Below, piece by piece: positions 1 to 9,510 of a DNA stretch of 64,000 bases. Source of the stretch: Tyzzerella sp. GTDB taxonomy: Bacteria; Bacillota; Clostridia; Lachnospirales; Lachnospiraceae. The first letter of the stretch is position 1, and every line of letters begins with the position of its first letter. Under the pieces are notes generated by a model. That model saw nothing but the letters and a program-made list of their open reading frames with translations, searched no databases and was not told the origin of the DNA. Where the stretch lies: assembly GCA_017465565.1 (NCBI GenBank), contig JAFTWA010000039.1, positions 62,001 through 126,000 of the forward strand, given 5' to 3'. The translations under genes and the position numbers were made by a program.

Positions 1-947
1 ACCTGATTTAACGCTGTACTTCCAGATATAATACCTGAAGGCTCACCATAAATCATTTCTTCTTCAATCTGCTGACATGTTCGAATGTAGTAGAAATAGG
101 TCTTACCAAGTGTGCAGGTTCCATCTGTATAGCTGTTTACAGTTTTGTCTGTCACTTCTCCTATACATTGATATTCGCCAGCCTCTTCTGTACTGCGGTA
201 AATCTGATATCCGACAGCTCCATCCACAAGATTCCATTCCACTTTTAACGTCTGGTAATCTATAGATGTAACCCCTGTCATAACTGGGATGTCAAGAGGT
301 GTTGTGTATCTTACAGAATCAGAAGCAGCACCTCTGACTGTTTCTGTATCCTTATTCATATAAGCTGATACTTGATATAAATAAGTTGTATTTAAAGCAA
401 TGTCTAAATCCTGATAAGTCGTAACCTTTCCATCTTGAATATTCTGCACTTCATGATAGGTATTGCCATTATCCGAACTTCTGTGTACCACATACCCATC
501 TGCTCCTGGAACCTTGTCCCAAGCCAAATCCACATTTGTCTTTGTTGCATCGGTCATCTGAAGCCCTTTTACCTGACCAAGCACAATTTCAAATGCTCCT
601 TCAAAAAGAATACTTCCTCGATACCCCTCCAGTGCTACTTCTGCGTTCGCATAACCAATTTCTACATTATTTTCATAAGAAAGAACTTCAAAATCCCCTT
701 TTTTCACACTAATGATTTCACCTTTTTCATTTCGAAAAACAAAGCTTGAAAATTCAGGTTCAATTTCTTTCCCTGTATATTCATAAATTCTTCCCTTTTC
801 TGCCTCACATGAAATATATCCCAAATCTACTGCTTTTGGAAGAACCTGGGCAATAATTTCACTGGAACCGATTAATAATACGGTACACACAAGAAGAACT
901 GTAACTGCTATAATTGTTTTAAAATTTTCACGAATATAGTTTCTCAT
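1..947 (-). CDS. Membrane-anchored fibronectin type III protein (C-terminus beyond window)
   Basis: I translated this frame by hand. It is open from an ATG at 947 to the window edge (about 315 codons), so the C-terminal part is missing. Residues about 10-34 are a hydrophobic segment after a short basic start (MRNYIRENFK), which reads as an uncleaved signal anchor or signal peptide. Residues about 125-215 and 217-310 are two related modules with the fibronectin type III pattern (for example VDLAWDKVPGADGYVVHRSS and VEWNLVDGAVGYQIYRSTEE). The protein is probably exposed outside the membrane, where such modules act as spacers or carbohydrate-linked accessory domains. An AGAGAGGAAA ribosome site precedes the ATG, and a clear promoter lies 46 bases upstream of it. 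The gene is monocistronic at its 5' end. Its substrate or partner cannot be told. Confidence 0.75.
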   Translation of the reverse strand, partial: MRNYIRENFKTIIAVTVLLVCTVLLIGSSEIIAQVLPKAVDLGYISCEAEKGRIYEYTGKEIEPEFSSFVFRNEKGEIISVKKGDFEVLSYENNVEIGYANAEVALEGYRGSILFEGAFEIVLGQVKGLQMTDATKTNVDLAWDKVPGADGYVVHRSSDNGNTYHEVQNIQDGKVTTYQDLDIALNTTYLYQVSAYMNKDTETVRGAASDSVRYTTPLDIPVMTGVTSIDYQTLKVEWNLVDGAVGYQIYRSTEEAGEYQCIGEVTDKTVNSYTDGTCTLGKTYFYYIRTCQQIEEEMIYGEPSGIISGSTALNQ

Positions 948-992
948 ATGAATTTCCTCTCTCTGCGCAATCTATAGCGCACACGTAGGTTC

Positions 993-1021
993 ATTGTAAT
1001 ATTTATTTAACAATTCGTCAA
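993..1021 (-). promoter_or_regulatory. Vegetative promoter of the FnIII gene
   Basis: On the minus strand TTGACG (1016-1021) and TACAAT (993-998) are separated by 17 bases. Transcription would start near 986. A small inverted repeat, TGCGC/GCGCA with an 8-base loop (964-981), lies at the very 5' end of the predicted leader. Confidence 0.75.
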
Positions 1022-1032
1022 CCATATGTAAC

Positions 1033-1063
1033 AAAAAAATTGCATATTTTTTATAATATGCAA
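1033..1063 (-). terminator. Terminator after aspartate kinase
   Basis: Read on the minus strand, TTGCATAT (1056-1063) pairs with ATATGCAA (1040-1047) and is followed by a run of seven T. The stem is AT-rich, so it is modest in strength. It ends the cluster that runs from the citrate synthase gene to aspartate kinase. Confidence 0.7.
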
Positions 1064-1110
1064 TCTTTTCAACTAAAAAACAGAATCTGTCAGATGAGAA
1101 ATGGTTAAGA

Positions 1111-2430
1111 TTAAATTTTTGTAATCACAAAGATATCATAGAGTGCCCTGATTGCGTTTTCAAAGTCGTGATTACGCACACCTACTACGATATTAAGCTC
1201 ACTAGAACCCTGGTCAATCATTTTTACATTAACATGTGCATGTGCAAGTGCTGAGAAAATACGTCCTGATGTACCACGTTTTGAACGCATACCACGTCCT
1301 ACAATTGCGATCAATGCAAGGTCTGATTCTAATTCAATCGAATCAGGTTGTACTGCCTGATGTATACCTGCTAATACCTTTTGTTCCTTCTCTTCAAACT
1401 CTGATTGATGAACAAGAACTGTCATTGTATCAATACCTGATGGCATATGCTCTATTGAAATTCCATTGTCTTCAAACACTTGCAATACCTTACGGCAGAA
1501 ACCAATTTCTGAGTTCATCATTGCTTTTTCAATTGTAATTGATGCAAAGCCCTGCTTTCCTGCAATACCTGTGATTACGTATTTTGGATGTCTGCAGGTT
1601 GCTTCTACAATCAATGTCCCCTTATCTTCTGGAGCATTTGTATTGCGGATGTTGATTGGAATACCTTCTTTACGAATTGGGAAAATAGCATCTTCGTGAA
1701 GTACAGTTGCACCCATGTATGAAAGTTCCCGCAATTCTTTGTATGTAATCGCTTCAATTGCTTTTGGATTTGGAACAATTCTTGGGTCAGCAATCATAAA
1801 TCCAGAAACATCTGTCCAGTTTTCATACATATCTACTTTCGCTGCCTTTGCAACGATAGAACCTGTCAAGTCAGAACCGCCTCTTGAAAACGTCTTAATG
1901 CTTCCATCTGGCATAGAGCCATAGAATCCTGGAATAACTGCTCTTTCAGATTCTTCTAATCTTTTGCTTAACACGTCGTTCGTTTTTACTTCGTCAAAAT
2001 ACCCGTTTTCATCAAAGAAAACCACATCTGCGGCGTCAATGAAATCATACCCCAAATAGTTTGCCATGATAATACCATTCAGATATTCACCTCTGGAAGC
2101 TGCATAGTCGCGTCCGATTTTTTTGCCAAAATTTTCTTTGATGATAGCAAATTCTTTCTCTAAAGATAAATCCAATCCCAATCCTTCAATGATTTCGTTA
2201 TAGCGTGCTTTGATGTCCTCCAACAGACCTGCAAATTTTTTTTCTCTCACTGCAGCGCCATAACATTGATATAACATATCCGTTACCTTTGTGTCTCCTG
2301 AAAAACGTTTTCCTGGTGCAGATGGCACTACATATCTTCTGCACTCTTCTGCACGAATAATGTCGCCTACTTTTTTGAACTGCTCTGCACTTGCAAGAGA
2401 ACTTCCTCCAAACTTCACTACTTTCTTCAT
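1111..2430 (-). CDS. lysC: Aspartate kinase
   Basis: Phosphorylates aspartate to 4-phosphoaspartate, the first step towards lysine, diaminopimelate, threonine and methionine. It has the N-terminal kinase signature KFGGSSLAS, a central substrate-binding stretch (SRGGSDLTGS) and two C-terminal ACT domains (from about residue 280) that normally bind lysine or threonine for feedback control. I chose the ATG at 2430 (439 residues) because AGGAGG (2438-2443) lies 7 bases upstream of it. The in-frame ATG at 2436 is only one base from that site. The ribosome site overlaps the end of the RNase gene, so translation is probably coupled. It is the last gene before a terminator. A diaminopimelate decarboxylase-like gene lies elsewhere in the window. 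Whether it is the lysine- or threonine-sensitive isozyme cannot be told. Confidence 0.92.
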   Translation of the reverse strand: MKKVVKFGGSSLASAEQFKKVGDIIRAEECRRYVVPSAPGKRFSGDTKVTDMLYQCYGAAVREKKFAGLLEDIKARYNEIIEGLGLDLSLEKEFAIIKENFGKKIGRDYAASRGEYLNGIIMANYLGYDFIDAADVVFFDENGYFDEVKTNDVLSKRLEESERAVIPGFYGSMPDGSIKTFSRGGSDLTGSIVAKAAKVDMYENWTDVSGFMIADPRIVPNPKAIEAITYKELRELSYMGATVLHEDAIFPIRKEGIPINIRNTNAPEDKGTLIVEATCRHPKYVITGIAGKQGFASITIEKAMMNSEIGFCRKVLQVFEDNGISIEHMPSGIDTMTVLVHQSEFEEKEQKVLAGIHQAVQPDSIELESDLALIAIVGRGMRSKRGTSGRIFSALAHAHVNVKMIDQGSSELNIVVGVRNHDFENAIRALYDIFVITKI

Positions 2431-2441
2431 TTTCATTCCTC

Positions 2442-3635
2442 CTATTTCGTACGAATGGTCTCATGGAGAGGCCTTCGCACTTTCTTTCTTGTCACTTCCA
2501 CTAGTTGCAATTTTGTCATATCTACTAAGGTAGTCGCTATCGGGTCACGCTGCAATAATTTTGCAAATTCCTCCAATAGCTGCTCCGTGTATTCTTTTTT
2601 ATCCATATTGATGAAATCTACCAGAATAATGCCTGAAAGATTACGCAAGCGAATCTGTTTTGCCGCTTCCTTTGCCGCTTCCAGATTAATTTTCAAATGA
2701 GCCGAATCATCTTTCTTTTTGGCGATATTTTTTCCAGTATTTACATCAATAACAGTTAAAGCCTCTGTTGGCTGAATTACGAGATAAGAACCGCTCTTCA
2801 TCCAAACATATTCTTTTAAAGCATCCTCTACATGTTTTTCAATGCTATATAACTTATGAAGCGGTAACAGCTTATCTGCATACAGACGAAGTTTTTCTAA
2901 ATCTTCTGGTTGTTCCTTCTGTAGATAAGCTTTTACTTCCTCATAAATTTCCAAGTCTTCTATGATAATCTCGGTAAGACCGTCCTGATAAATGTTTTTC
3001 AATTCTGCCAGGTATTGTTTAGGTGCCCGTTGTAAGCACGAAAAACATACTCTTGTGCCAGCTGCCCGTATAAGAGACTCGCACTCCTGAATCAAGCGGC
3101 TTAATTCCTTGCGAAGAACTTCTTCTGATGCCTCTTTCGCATTCGTACGCATGATGATTCCATACTTATCCGATGCATACGAGGAGGCAATTTCTATCAG
3201 ACGTTCTTTTTCTTCTTTTGGGAGCTTTGCTGAGGCACCAATACGTGTATCTCCGCTTGTGAGAACAGCATACTTCCCTGTGAAATTCAGTTTGCTGCTT
3301 ACCGATGGTGCTTTAGTTTTTACCGCCTCCTTTGAAATTTGTACCAAAAGCTCATCTCCAATGCAGAGCGGCTTCTTGCCAGCCTTCTTCGTAAAAATCG
3401 GCACAGGGTTATCAAGGATTGAATAATAGCATTCTACACCATTTGCTATTTCAATAAATGCGGCATTAATATTAGCAACAATATTTTTCACTTTGCCTAC
3501 ATAAATATTTCCTAGAAGAGGAAGCCCCTCCTGTTCTTCCACAGAAGTACAATGAAGTTCAACAATACCTTCATCTTCTAACATGGCAGTTAGAATCTTC
3601 CCTTCCAGCTTTGTTATCACTAATTTTCGATTCAT
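2442..3635 (-). CDS. Ribonuclease E/G family protein, short form
   Basis: Single-strand endoribonuclease of the RNase E/G family, acting on rRNA precursors and mRNA in the cytoplasm. An S1-like RNA-binding domain occupies residues about 35-125. The catalytic DNase-I-like domain follows, with the two acidic metal ligands in IDVNTG (D297) and ILVDF (D340). The protein stops at 397 residues, directly after the EVTRKKVRRPL stretch. That is where family members usually continue into a CPxC zinc-link and small domain, so the tetramer-forming element seems to be missing. The ATG at 3635 overlaps the stop codon of the DUF2344 gene (TAATG). In many Clostridia this gene is followed by rplU; here aspartate kinase follows instead. 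Confidence 0.87.
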   Translation of the reverse strand: MNRKLVITKLEGKILTAMLEDEGIVELHCTSVEEQEGLPLLGNIYVGKVKNIVANINAAFIEIANGVECYYSILDNPVPIFTKKAGKKPLCIGDELLVQISKEAVKTKAPSVSSKLNFTGKYAVLTSGDTRIGASAKLPKEEKERLIEIASSYASDKYGIIMRTNAKEASEEVLRKELSRLIQECESLIRAAGTRVCFSCLQRAPKQYLAELKNIYQDGLTEIIIEDLEIYEEVKAYLQKEQPEDLEKLRLYADKLLPLHKLYSIEKHVEDALKEYVWMKSGSYLVIQPTEALTVIDVNTGKNIAKKKDDSAHLKINLEAAKEAAKQIRLRNLSGIILVDFINMDKKEYTEQLLEEFAKLLQRDPIATTLVDMTKLQLVEVTRKKVRRPLHETIRTK

Positions 3636-4327
3636 TATGACACCTGATCTAGACTTACAAACTGCTTTTCTTCGTCACTTCCTACATTTGCATACACTTC
3701 TAATCGGTGATGTGCAAAGGATAAGCTTTCATTATCTAATCCGAGGAACTGGCCAAGTGCCTGCATCACAAGCTCTGGTTTCAGGTTTTCTACACTTCCT
3801 GTTGCAACCTGCATATAAACGCTGTCTCCACGCACTTCGAATTTGTAAATCATTGGTTTAATATCTACTTCTTTTTCACTTTTCTTAGTTTTCTTTACAA
3901 TATGAATTTCCGGCTGGTTCATAAAGTCTTTCGCCTTGTCCTGCCAGCCTTCTGGAAAACCATTATATTTAACCGTAGAAAGGTAATCTGCAGCCGCAAC
4001 AATCGACATGCCAGTCTGTTTCTTGTCATCCGAAATTGGAACCATGTTCACAACATCAATGCCTTCTACCATTACCTGGTTCATACGCTCTACAGCCGCT
4101 TTCATGTCAATTTCTTCTACTAATTCAATATCAAAATATTCTCCGTCACTTGTAACCCCTACTCCAAGAGGGTTTGCAAATGACATAATCATGTGCGGAC
4201 TAAAACCACCAGTAAATGCAATCGGGATATCTGCACGTCTCATGGCTTTTTGGAAAAAACGCATCACGTCCAGATGCCCAATGAATTTCATGCAGCCATA
4301 TTTACGGAATTTAATTCTTGCCTTCAA
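3635..4327 (-). CDS. DUF2344 / TIGR03936 radical SAM-associated protein
   Basis: About 230 residues, of unknown biochemical role. The family occurs as the partner of, or fused to, the B12-binding radical SAM protein encoded just upstream, and it is suspected to act in RNA modification. The typical N-terminus is visible (ARIKFRKYGCMKFIGHLDVMR, here starting two residues in), with a downstream GFSPHMIMSFANPLGVG stretch. I placed the start at a TTG (4325-4327), because GGAGGAGG lies about 8 bases upstream. A longer reading from 4378 would run 68 bases into the previous gene and lacks a ribosome site. The chosen start still overlaps the upstream stop by 17 bases. The two genes being separate but overlapping supports one functional unit. 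Confidence 0.85.
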   Translation of the reverse strand: MKARIKFRKYGCMKFIGHLDVMRFFQKAMRRADIPIAFTGGFSPHMIMSFANPLGVGVTSDGEYFDIELVEEIDMKAAVERMNQVMVEGIDVVNMVPISDDKKQTGMSIVAAADYLSTVKYNGFPEGWQDKAKDFMNQPEIHIVKKTKKSEKEVDIKPMIYKFEVRGDSVYMQVATGSVENLKPELVMQALGQFLGLDNESLSFAHHRLEVYANVGSDEEKQFVSLDQVS

Positions 4328-6176
4328 TACAAACACCTCCTCCATAAATAGCTGCACCGCAGCCAGCACATTTTGCACGGCAGTTTGGAGTTACCTTTTC
4401 ATCCAACGCATTCTGCCATTCGCGTTGTAAGAACTTCTTAGAAACGCCAATATTAATGAAATCCCATGGTAGAATTTCCTCCAAATCACGTTGTCTAAGA
4501 TTATAAAATGCAATATCTACACCCGTGTTTTCAAATGCCTGCATCCAGATTTCATTGTTGAAATGCTCACCCCATGAATCATACAGGGCACCGAGCCTAT
4601 ATGCTTCTAAAAGTACTTTGCCTGTATTCCTGTCGCCACGTGCAAATACACCTTCTAAAACAGTAATATCTGCTTCATGCCAATTATATTTCAAACTCTT
4701 ATGGTTGAGCTGTGCTTTCATCTCATGATTCACAATTTTAGCTCTTTCAATATAGTCTTCCTTATTCAGCATGGTAGCCCATTGGAATGGAGTAAATGGC
4801 TTTGGAATAAAGAAAGAAGAACTGGCAACAATTTGACATTTTCCATTTCTTTGATCCTTTGGAATCTCATAGTAACGTCTTGCAATTTTGTCAGCCAAGT
4901 GTGCTATTGCCTTCATATCTTCTTCGGTTTCCGTTGGAAGACCAAGCATAAAGTAAAGTTTTACACGTGTCCATCCGCCTTCAAACGCCTGCCCAGCGCC
5001 TTCCAGAATCATTTCCTCGGTAAGTCCTTTGTTAATTACATTACGGAGTCTCTGGGAGCCGGCTTCCGGGGCAAAGGTAAGGCTGCTCTTTCGAATATCC
5101 TGTACCTTACTCATAACATCCAATGAGAACGCATCGATTCGAAGCGATGGTAAAGAAATATTGATTGCTTTATCCTTGAACTCTTCAATTAAGAAGGTCA
5201 CTAATTCTTCTAACTCTGAATAATCACTTGAGCTGAGAGAACTAAGAGAAATCTCTTCATGCCCTGTGCTCTTTAGCATTTTATATGCATAGTCTTTTAA
5301 GACTTCAACATCTTTTTCTCTTGTTGGGCGATATAACATACCAGCTTGACAGAAACGGCATCCACGGATACACCCACGTTGAATTTCAAGCACTACTCTA
5401 TCCTGAGTTGCCTTAATAAATGGTACAACTGGCTTTTCTGGATAATATGTGTTTGTCATATCAAGAACCATTTGTTTCTCAATAACCTTCTTCGCATGTT
5501 CGTTATTTGGTTCAAACGAAGCAATCGTTCCATCTTCATGATATGTTACATCATAAAAAGCCGGCACATATAATCCTGGAATCCCGGCAGCCATTTCTAA
5601 GAATTCTTTCTTCGTTTTTCCAGATGCCTTCCATTCTTTATATCTATCCATTAATTCAAAATATACCGTTTCTCCTTCTCCAATATAGAAAATATCGAAG
5701 AAATCTGCCAAAGGCTCTGGATTATAAGTACATGGACCACCACCAATTACAATTGGATGTTCCTCTGTACGGTCTTTTGCAAATAATGGAACCTGCGCTA
5801 AGTCCAGCACCTGTAAAATATTGGTATAACACATTTCATACTGGATTGTAATTCCAATAAAATCAAAGTCTTTAATTGGATCTTGTGATTCTAATGCAAA
5901 TAATGGAATCTGTTCTTCGCGCATGATTTTATCCAAGTCTGTCCATGGAGAATATACTCGCTCACACCAAATATCCTCTCTGCGATTCAGCATGTCATAG
6001 AGAATCTGAATTCCAAGATGCGACATACCAATCTCGTAAACATCAGGAAAAACAAAGGCAAAGCGGATATCCACTTCGTCTTTGTTTTTCATAACTGAAT
6101 TTACTTCATTTCCAATATAGCGGGCTGGTTTGTCAACTTTCATTAATATTTCATCGCTTAATGCTAGTTTTCTCAC
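4311..6176 (-). CDS. B12-binding radical SAM protein (TIGR03960 family)
   Basis: A radical S-adenosylmethionine enzyme of unconfirmed reaction. The N-terminal half (to about residue 250) is a cobalamin-binding-like region with MSHLGIQILYD and VIGGGPCTYNPEP. The radical SAM core follows, with the cluster-binding motif CIRGCRFC (three cysteines spaced CxxxCxxC, near residues 269-276). The C-terminus carries a second cysteine group (CRAKCAGCGA) that could hold another metal. I prefer the GTG at 6176, because AGGTGG sits 5 bases upstream. A GTG at 6185 would directly abut the icd stop and has no ribosome site. It overlaps the DUF2344 gene, which is often fused to this family. It is probably co-transcribed with icd. 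Confidence 0.86.
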   Translation of the reverse strand: MRKLALSDEILMKVDKPARYIGNEVNSVMKNKDEVDIRFAFVFPDVYEIGMSHLGIQILYDMLNRREDIWCERVYSPWTDLDKIMREEQIPLFALESQDPIKDFDFIGITIQYEMCYTNILQVLDLAQVPLFAKDRTEEHPIVIGGGPCTYNPEPLADFFDIFYIGEGETVYFELMDRYKEWKASGKTKKEFLEMAAGIPGLYVPAFYDVTYHEDGTIASFEPNNEHAKKVIEKQMVLDMTNTYYPEKPVVPFIKATQDRVVLEIQRGCIRGCRFCQAGMLYRPTREKDVEVLKDYAYKMLKSTGHEEISLSSLSSSDYSELEELVTFLIEEFKDKAINISLPSLRIDAFSLDVMSKVQDIRKSSLTFAPEAGSQRLRNVINKGLTEEMILEGAGQAFEGGWTRVKLYFMLGLPTETEEDMKAIAHLADKIARRYYEIPKDQRNGKCQIVASSSFFIPKPFTPFQWATMLNKEDYIERAKIVNHEMKAQLNHKSLKYNWHEADITVLEGVFARGDRNTGKVLLEAYRLGALYDSWGEHFNNEIWMQAFENTGVDIAFYNLRQRDLEEILPWDFINIGVSKKFLQREWQNALDEKVTPNCRAKCAGCGAAIYGGGVCIEGKN

Positions 6177-6185
6177 TTTTTCCAC

Positions 6186-7391
6186 CTATAAACTTTCTAA
6201 TGTTTTTCTGATTTCTTTAATAAATGCCTCAGATGATAACACTTTAACATCTTTTAAGGATGTAATCAATGCTAAATCTTTTGTCATTTTTCCACTTTCA
6301 ATGGTATTGACGGTCGCTTTTTCTAATTTATCTGCAAACTCTGCTAACGCCTTATTGTCATCAAGCTCTCCACGTTTGCGAAGTGCTCCTGTCCATGCAA
6401 AAATAGTTGCTACAGAGTTTGTAGATGTTTCTTCACCTTTTAAGTGCTTATAATAATGACGCTGTACAGTTCCGTGTGCAGCTTCATACTCATAATATCC
6501 TTGTGGTGATACTAATACAGAAGTCATCATTGCAAGTGAACCAAATGCTGAAGAAACCATATCACTCATAACATCGCCATCATAGTTCTTACATGCCCAG
6601 ATAAAACCGCCTTCTGCTTTCATAACACGTGCCACTGCATCATCAATTAATGTATAGAAATATGTGATACCAGCAGCTTTAAATTTATCTTCATATTCCT
6701 TTTCGTAGATTTCCTGGAAAATATCCTTGAATGTATGGTCATATTTCTTTGAAATCGTATCCTTTGTAGCAAACCATAAATCCTGTTTTGTATCCAATGC
6801 ATAGTTAAAGCAGCTTCTTGCAAAGCTTTCAATGGAATTATCCAGGTTATGCATTCCCTGCGCAATACCTGCTCCTTTGTAGTTATGTACTAATTCACGG
6901 ATTTCCGTTCCATCTTCTGCAGTATAAACAAGCTCTACTTTTCCTGGGCCTGGGATAACCATTTCTGTATTTTTATACACATCACCGTAGGCATGTCTTG
7001 CTAATGTAATTGGTTTCTTCCAGTTCTTCACACATGGTTCAATCCCTTTGACAATAATTGGTGCACGGAATACAGTACCATCAAGCATTGCACGGATTGT
7101 TCCATTTGGACTCTTCCACATTTCTTTCAAATTATATTCTGTCATACGTGCTGCATTTGGTGTGATCGTTGCACATTTTACTGCCACACCGTATTTCTTT
7201 GTTGCATTTGCAGAATCAATGGTAACCTGGTCGTTTGTTTCATTGCGGTATTCCAAGCCAAGGTCATAATACTCTGTTTTTAAATCGATATATGGTAACA
7301 ACAACTCATCTTTGATCATCTTCCAAAGAATTCGTGTCATTTCATCTCCGTCCATTTCCACAAGTGGTGTGGTCATTTTAATTTTATCCAT
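6186..7391 (-). CDS. icd: NADP-dependent isocitrate dehydrogenase
   Basis: Oxidatively decarboxylates isocitrate to 2-oxoglutarate with NADP. The 401-residue protein is of the eukaryote-like homodimeric class: it begins with [17 protein letters not shown], carries the substrate loop [20 protein letters not shown], and ends with [14 protein letters not shown] and [13 protein letters not shown]. These differ from the E. coli-type enzyme. AGGAGG precedes the ATG by 8 bases. It lies downstream of a GntR regulator and a probable Re-citrate synthase, so the three form the oxidative branch from acetyl-CoA and oxaloacetate to 2-oxoglutarate for glutamate synthesis. No aconitase gene is in the window. 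Confidence 0.95.
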   Translation of the reverse strand: MDKIKMTTPLVEMDGDEMTRILWKMIKDELLLPYIDLKTEYYDLGLEYRNETNDQVTIDSANATKKYGVAVKCATITPNAARMTEYNLKEMWKSPNGTIRAMLDGTVFRAPIIVKGIEPCVKNWKKPITLARHAYGDVYKNTEMVIPGPGKVELVYTAEDGTEIRELVHNYKGAGIAQGMHNLDNSIESFARSCFNYALDTKQDLWFATKDTISKKYDHTFKDIFQEIYEKEYEDKFKAAGITYFYTLIDDAVARVMKAEGGFIWACKNYDGDVMSDMVSSAFGSLAMMTSVLVSPQGYYEYEAAHGTVQRHYYKHLKGEETSTNSVATIFAWTGALRKRGELDDNKALAEFADKLEKATVNTIESGKMTKDLALITSLKDVKVLSSEAFIKEIRKTLESL

Positions 7392-7404
7392 TATGCTTTT
7401 CCTC

Positions 7405-8055
7405 CTATAGCTTCATCTTCAAATTTTTCATTGCATTCATGATATGTGCATAAGTTAATGCGTCTGCTTTATCTGCATCTCTGTCCTTTATTGCCTGCAA
7501 AATCTCTTTATGCTCTGCAATTGATTTTTCAGCACGCTCTGGATTTTCCACAGATGTTTTTCTTGCCAGCTGTACATATTTATGGAAATCAGATAAGACA
7601 TGCTCTAAAATACGACTGTTGGACGCTTCATAAAGCACCTCGTGAAATTCTCCATCCAGTTTAGAAACCTGTGTCGCTAATTCCTTTTTCTTATTCACGT
7701 GATATTCAGATAATAATATAATCTCTTCTAACTTGTCAATCTGTTCTTCTGTAATATGCTCTGTAGCCCATCTTGCACAAAGGCCTTCTAGCAGAGAACG
7801 AATCACGTAAATATCATTCACATCTTTCCCTGTAATTCCAGTTACATAAGCACCTTTATTTGGAATAATTTTAACCAGACCTTCCAACTCCAATTGTCTG
7901 AGTGCTTCTCTAACCGGCGTTCGGCTGACTCCAAGCTCTTTTCCCAAAGTGATTTCTCTTAATTCATCGTTTTCTTTATATTTTCCCTTTAAAATATCAT
8001 CACGAATTTTTTGAAATACCTTTCCCCGCAAGGACAACTCTTGATATTCTTCCAT
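7405..8055 (-). CDS. GntR family regulator with FCD domain
   Basis: A DNA-binding regulator of 216 residues. The N-terminal winged helix-turn-helix (about residues 8-75) has the typical [20 protein letters not shown] stretch. The C-terminal FCD effector domain keeps a D-x3-H start (DGEFHEVL) and later histidines (AEHKEIL, AHIMNA), the usual metal and ligand set for binding a small carboxylic acid. It sits between citrate synthase and isocitrate dehydrogenase, so citrate or a related acid is a reasonable effector, but this is inference. A palindrome of the FadR/FCD type overlaps the promoter of the gene cluster (9511-9534), which suggests autoregulation of the whole cluster. Confidence 0.9.
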   Translation of the reverse strand: MEEYQELSLRGKVFQKIRDDILKGKYKENDELREITLGKELGVSRTPVREALRQLELEGLVKIIPNKGAYVTGITGKDVNDIYVIRSLLEGLCARWATEHITEEQIDKLEEIILLSEYHVNKKKELATQVSKLDGEFHEVLYEASNSRILEHVLSDFHKYVQLARKTSVENPERAEKSIAEHKEILQAIKDRDADKADALTYAHIMNAMKNLKMKL

Positions 8056-8089
8056 TTTTATATCTCCTAAAACTCATTGATAACGTCTA

Positions 8090-9478
8090 TTATAGAATAA
8101 TTTGAAGTTCGTGGCAAACATCTGTAATAATCTTTACCAATTCAGCATCTGTAATAACAGTTACACGTCCCGCATCATATTCCGTATCAACCCATTCTTT
8201 TACTTTTGCTACTAATACAGAATTCTTATCTACCAAACGGTCTTCGGATAATCTGTAATATGTATTAATCCAGTGTGCAATTCCAGCTAGTCCAGATGTA
8301 TTAGATACCGCAACTAAAGCCGGACGATTTAAGAATTTACCTGTATCAAAAATGTTATATATTTCTTCATTTTTCAGCAAGCCATCTGCGTGAATTCCTG
8401 CTCTCGTCACATTAAAATTCTTGCCTACAAAAGGGGTTCTAGACGGAATCTTATAACCAATTTCTTTTTCAAAATACTCCGCCAATTCTGTAATTACAGT
8501 TGTATCCATTCCATCTAATGTACCGCGAAGCTGTGCATATTCAAAAATCATTGCTTCCAGAGGGGTATTTCCTGTACGTTCTCCAATACCAAAGAGCGAA
8601 CAGTTTACTCCGCTGGCACCATAGAGCCATGCTGTTGTAGAGTTATTAACTGCCTTGTAAAAATCATTGTGGCCATGGAATTCGATTAATTCTGACGGAA
8701 CACCTGCATGAACCATTATACCATAGATTATTCCTGGTATAGAACGCGGAATTACAGCACCTGGATAATTTACTCCATATCCCATAGTATCACATACACG
8801 AACTTTGACCGGAATCTGATATTCCTCCATTAACTTCATAAGCTCCAAACAAAATGGAATAACGAAACCATAAATATCAGAACGGGTAATGTCTTCTAAG
8901 TGACATCTTGGACTTACACCGATTTCCAGACAGTCGCGAACAATCCCAAGATAATGATTCATGGCTTCTCTTCTAGTCATATTCAATTTATAGAAAATAT
9001 GGTAGTCTGAGCAGCTTACCAAAACACCCGTTTCTTTCATGCCGATATCTTTTACAAGCTGGAAATCCTTTTTACTTGCACGAATCCAGCTAGTAACTTC
9101 CGGGAACTCATAGCCTCTTTCCATACACTTATAAACGGCATCACGGTCTTTTTTACTGTATAAGAAAAATTCACACTGGCGGATTTTTCCGTTTGGGCCG
9201 CCCAAGCGATGAAAATAATCATATATTTTTACAATCTGTTCGGTTGAATATGGTGCTCTCGATTGCTGTCCATCACGAAATGTGGTGTCTGTAATCCAGA
9301 TTTCATCTGGCATATGATGTGGTACGATTCTATCATTAAATGCAATTTTTGGAATTTCTTCATAAGGAAATAAATTACGGAAGATGTTTGGCTTTTCCAC
9401 ATCCACAAGTGGATACATATGTTCTTCCAATGATAATAGGTTATTTTGCTTGTTCATAAATACACGTCTGTTTTCCAT
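8090..9478 (-). CDS. Probable citrate (Re)-synthase, isopropylmalate/homocitrate synthase family
   Basis: A 462-residue member of the DRE-TIM metallolyase family. The start of the barrel has ITDTTFRDGQQSRAP with the catalytic R-D, and the metal-binding EFHGHNDF (HxH) lies near the end of the barrel. There is no LeuA-type regulatory domain at the C-terminus. The family also contains 2-isopropylmalate and homocitrate synthases. I favour Re-citrate synthase because an enzyme of this type was characterised in Clostridium kluyveri and because icd is two genes downstream. I chose the ATG at 9478, since AGAGGA lies 6 bases upstream. Earlier and later ATGs (9496, 9457) lack a ribosome site. A perfect TTGACA-17-TACAAT promoter overlaps a GntR-type palindrome. 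Isopropylmalate synthase remains the alternative. Confidence 0.75.
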   Translation of the reverse strand: MENRRVFMNKQNNLLSLEEHMYPLVDVEKPNIFRNLFPYEEIPKIAFNDRIVPHHMPDEIWITDTTFRDGQQSRAPYSTEQIVKIYDYFHRLGGPNGKIRQCEFFLYSKKDRDAVYKCMERGYEFPEVTSWIRASKKDFQLVKDIGMKETGVLVSCSDYHIFYKLNMTRREAMNHYLGIVRDCLEIGVSPRCHLEDITRSDIYGFVIPFCLELMKLMEEYQIPVKVRVCDTMGYGVNYPGAVIPRSIPGIIYGIMVHAGVPSELIEFHGHNDFYKAVNNSTTAWLYGASGVNCSLFGIGERTGNTPLEAMIFEYAQLRGTLDGMDTTVITELAEYFEKEIGYKIPSRTPFVGKNFNVTRAGIHADGLLKNEEIYNIFDTGKFLNRPALVAVSNTSGLAGIAHWINTYYRLSEDRLVDKNSVLVAKVKEWVDTEYDAGRVTVITDAELVKIITDVCHELQIIL

Positions 9479-9510
9479 AAATAATCCTCTTTTCATATTG
9501 TTTTATCTTT

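Noticed and set aside
43-749. Plus-strand open frames of 62 and 104 codons at the left end
   Set aside because: They lie opposite the continuous minus-strand frame encoding two fibronectin type III modules and have no features of their own.
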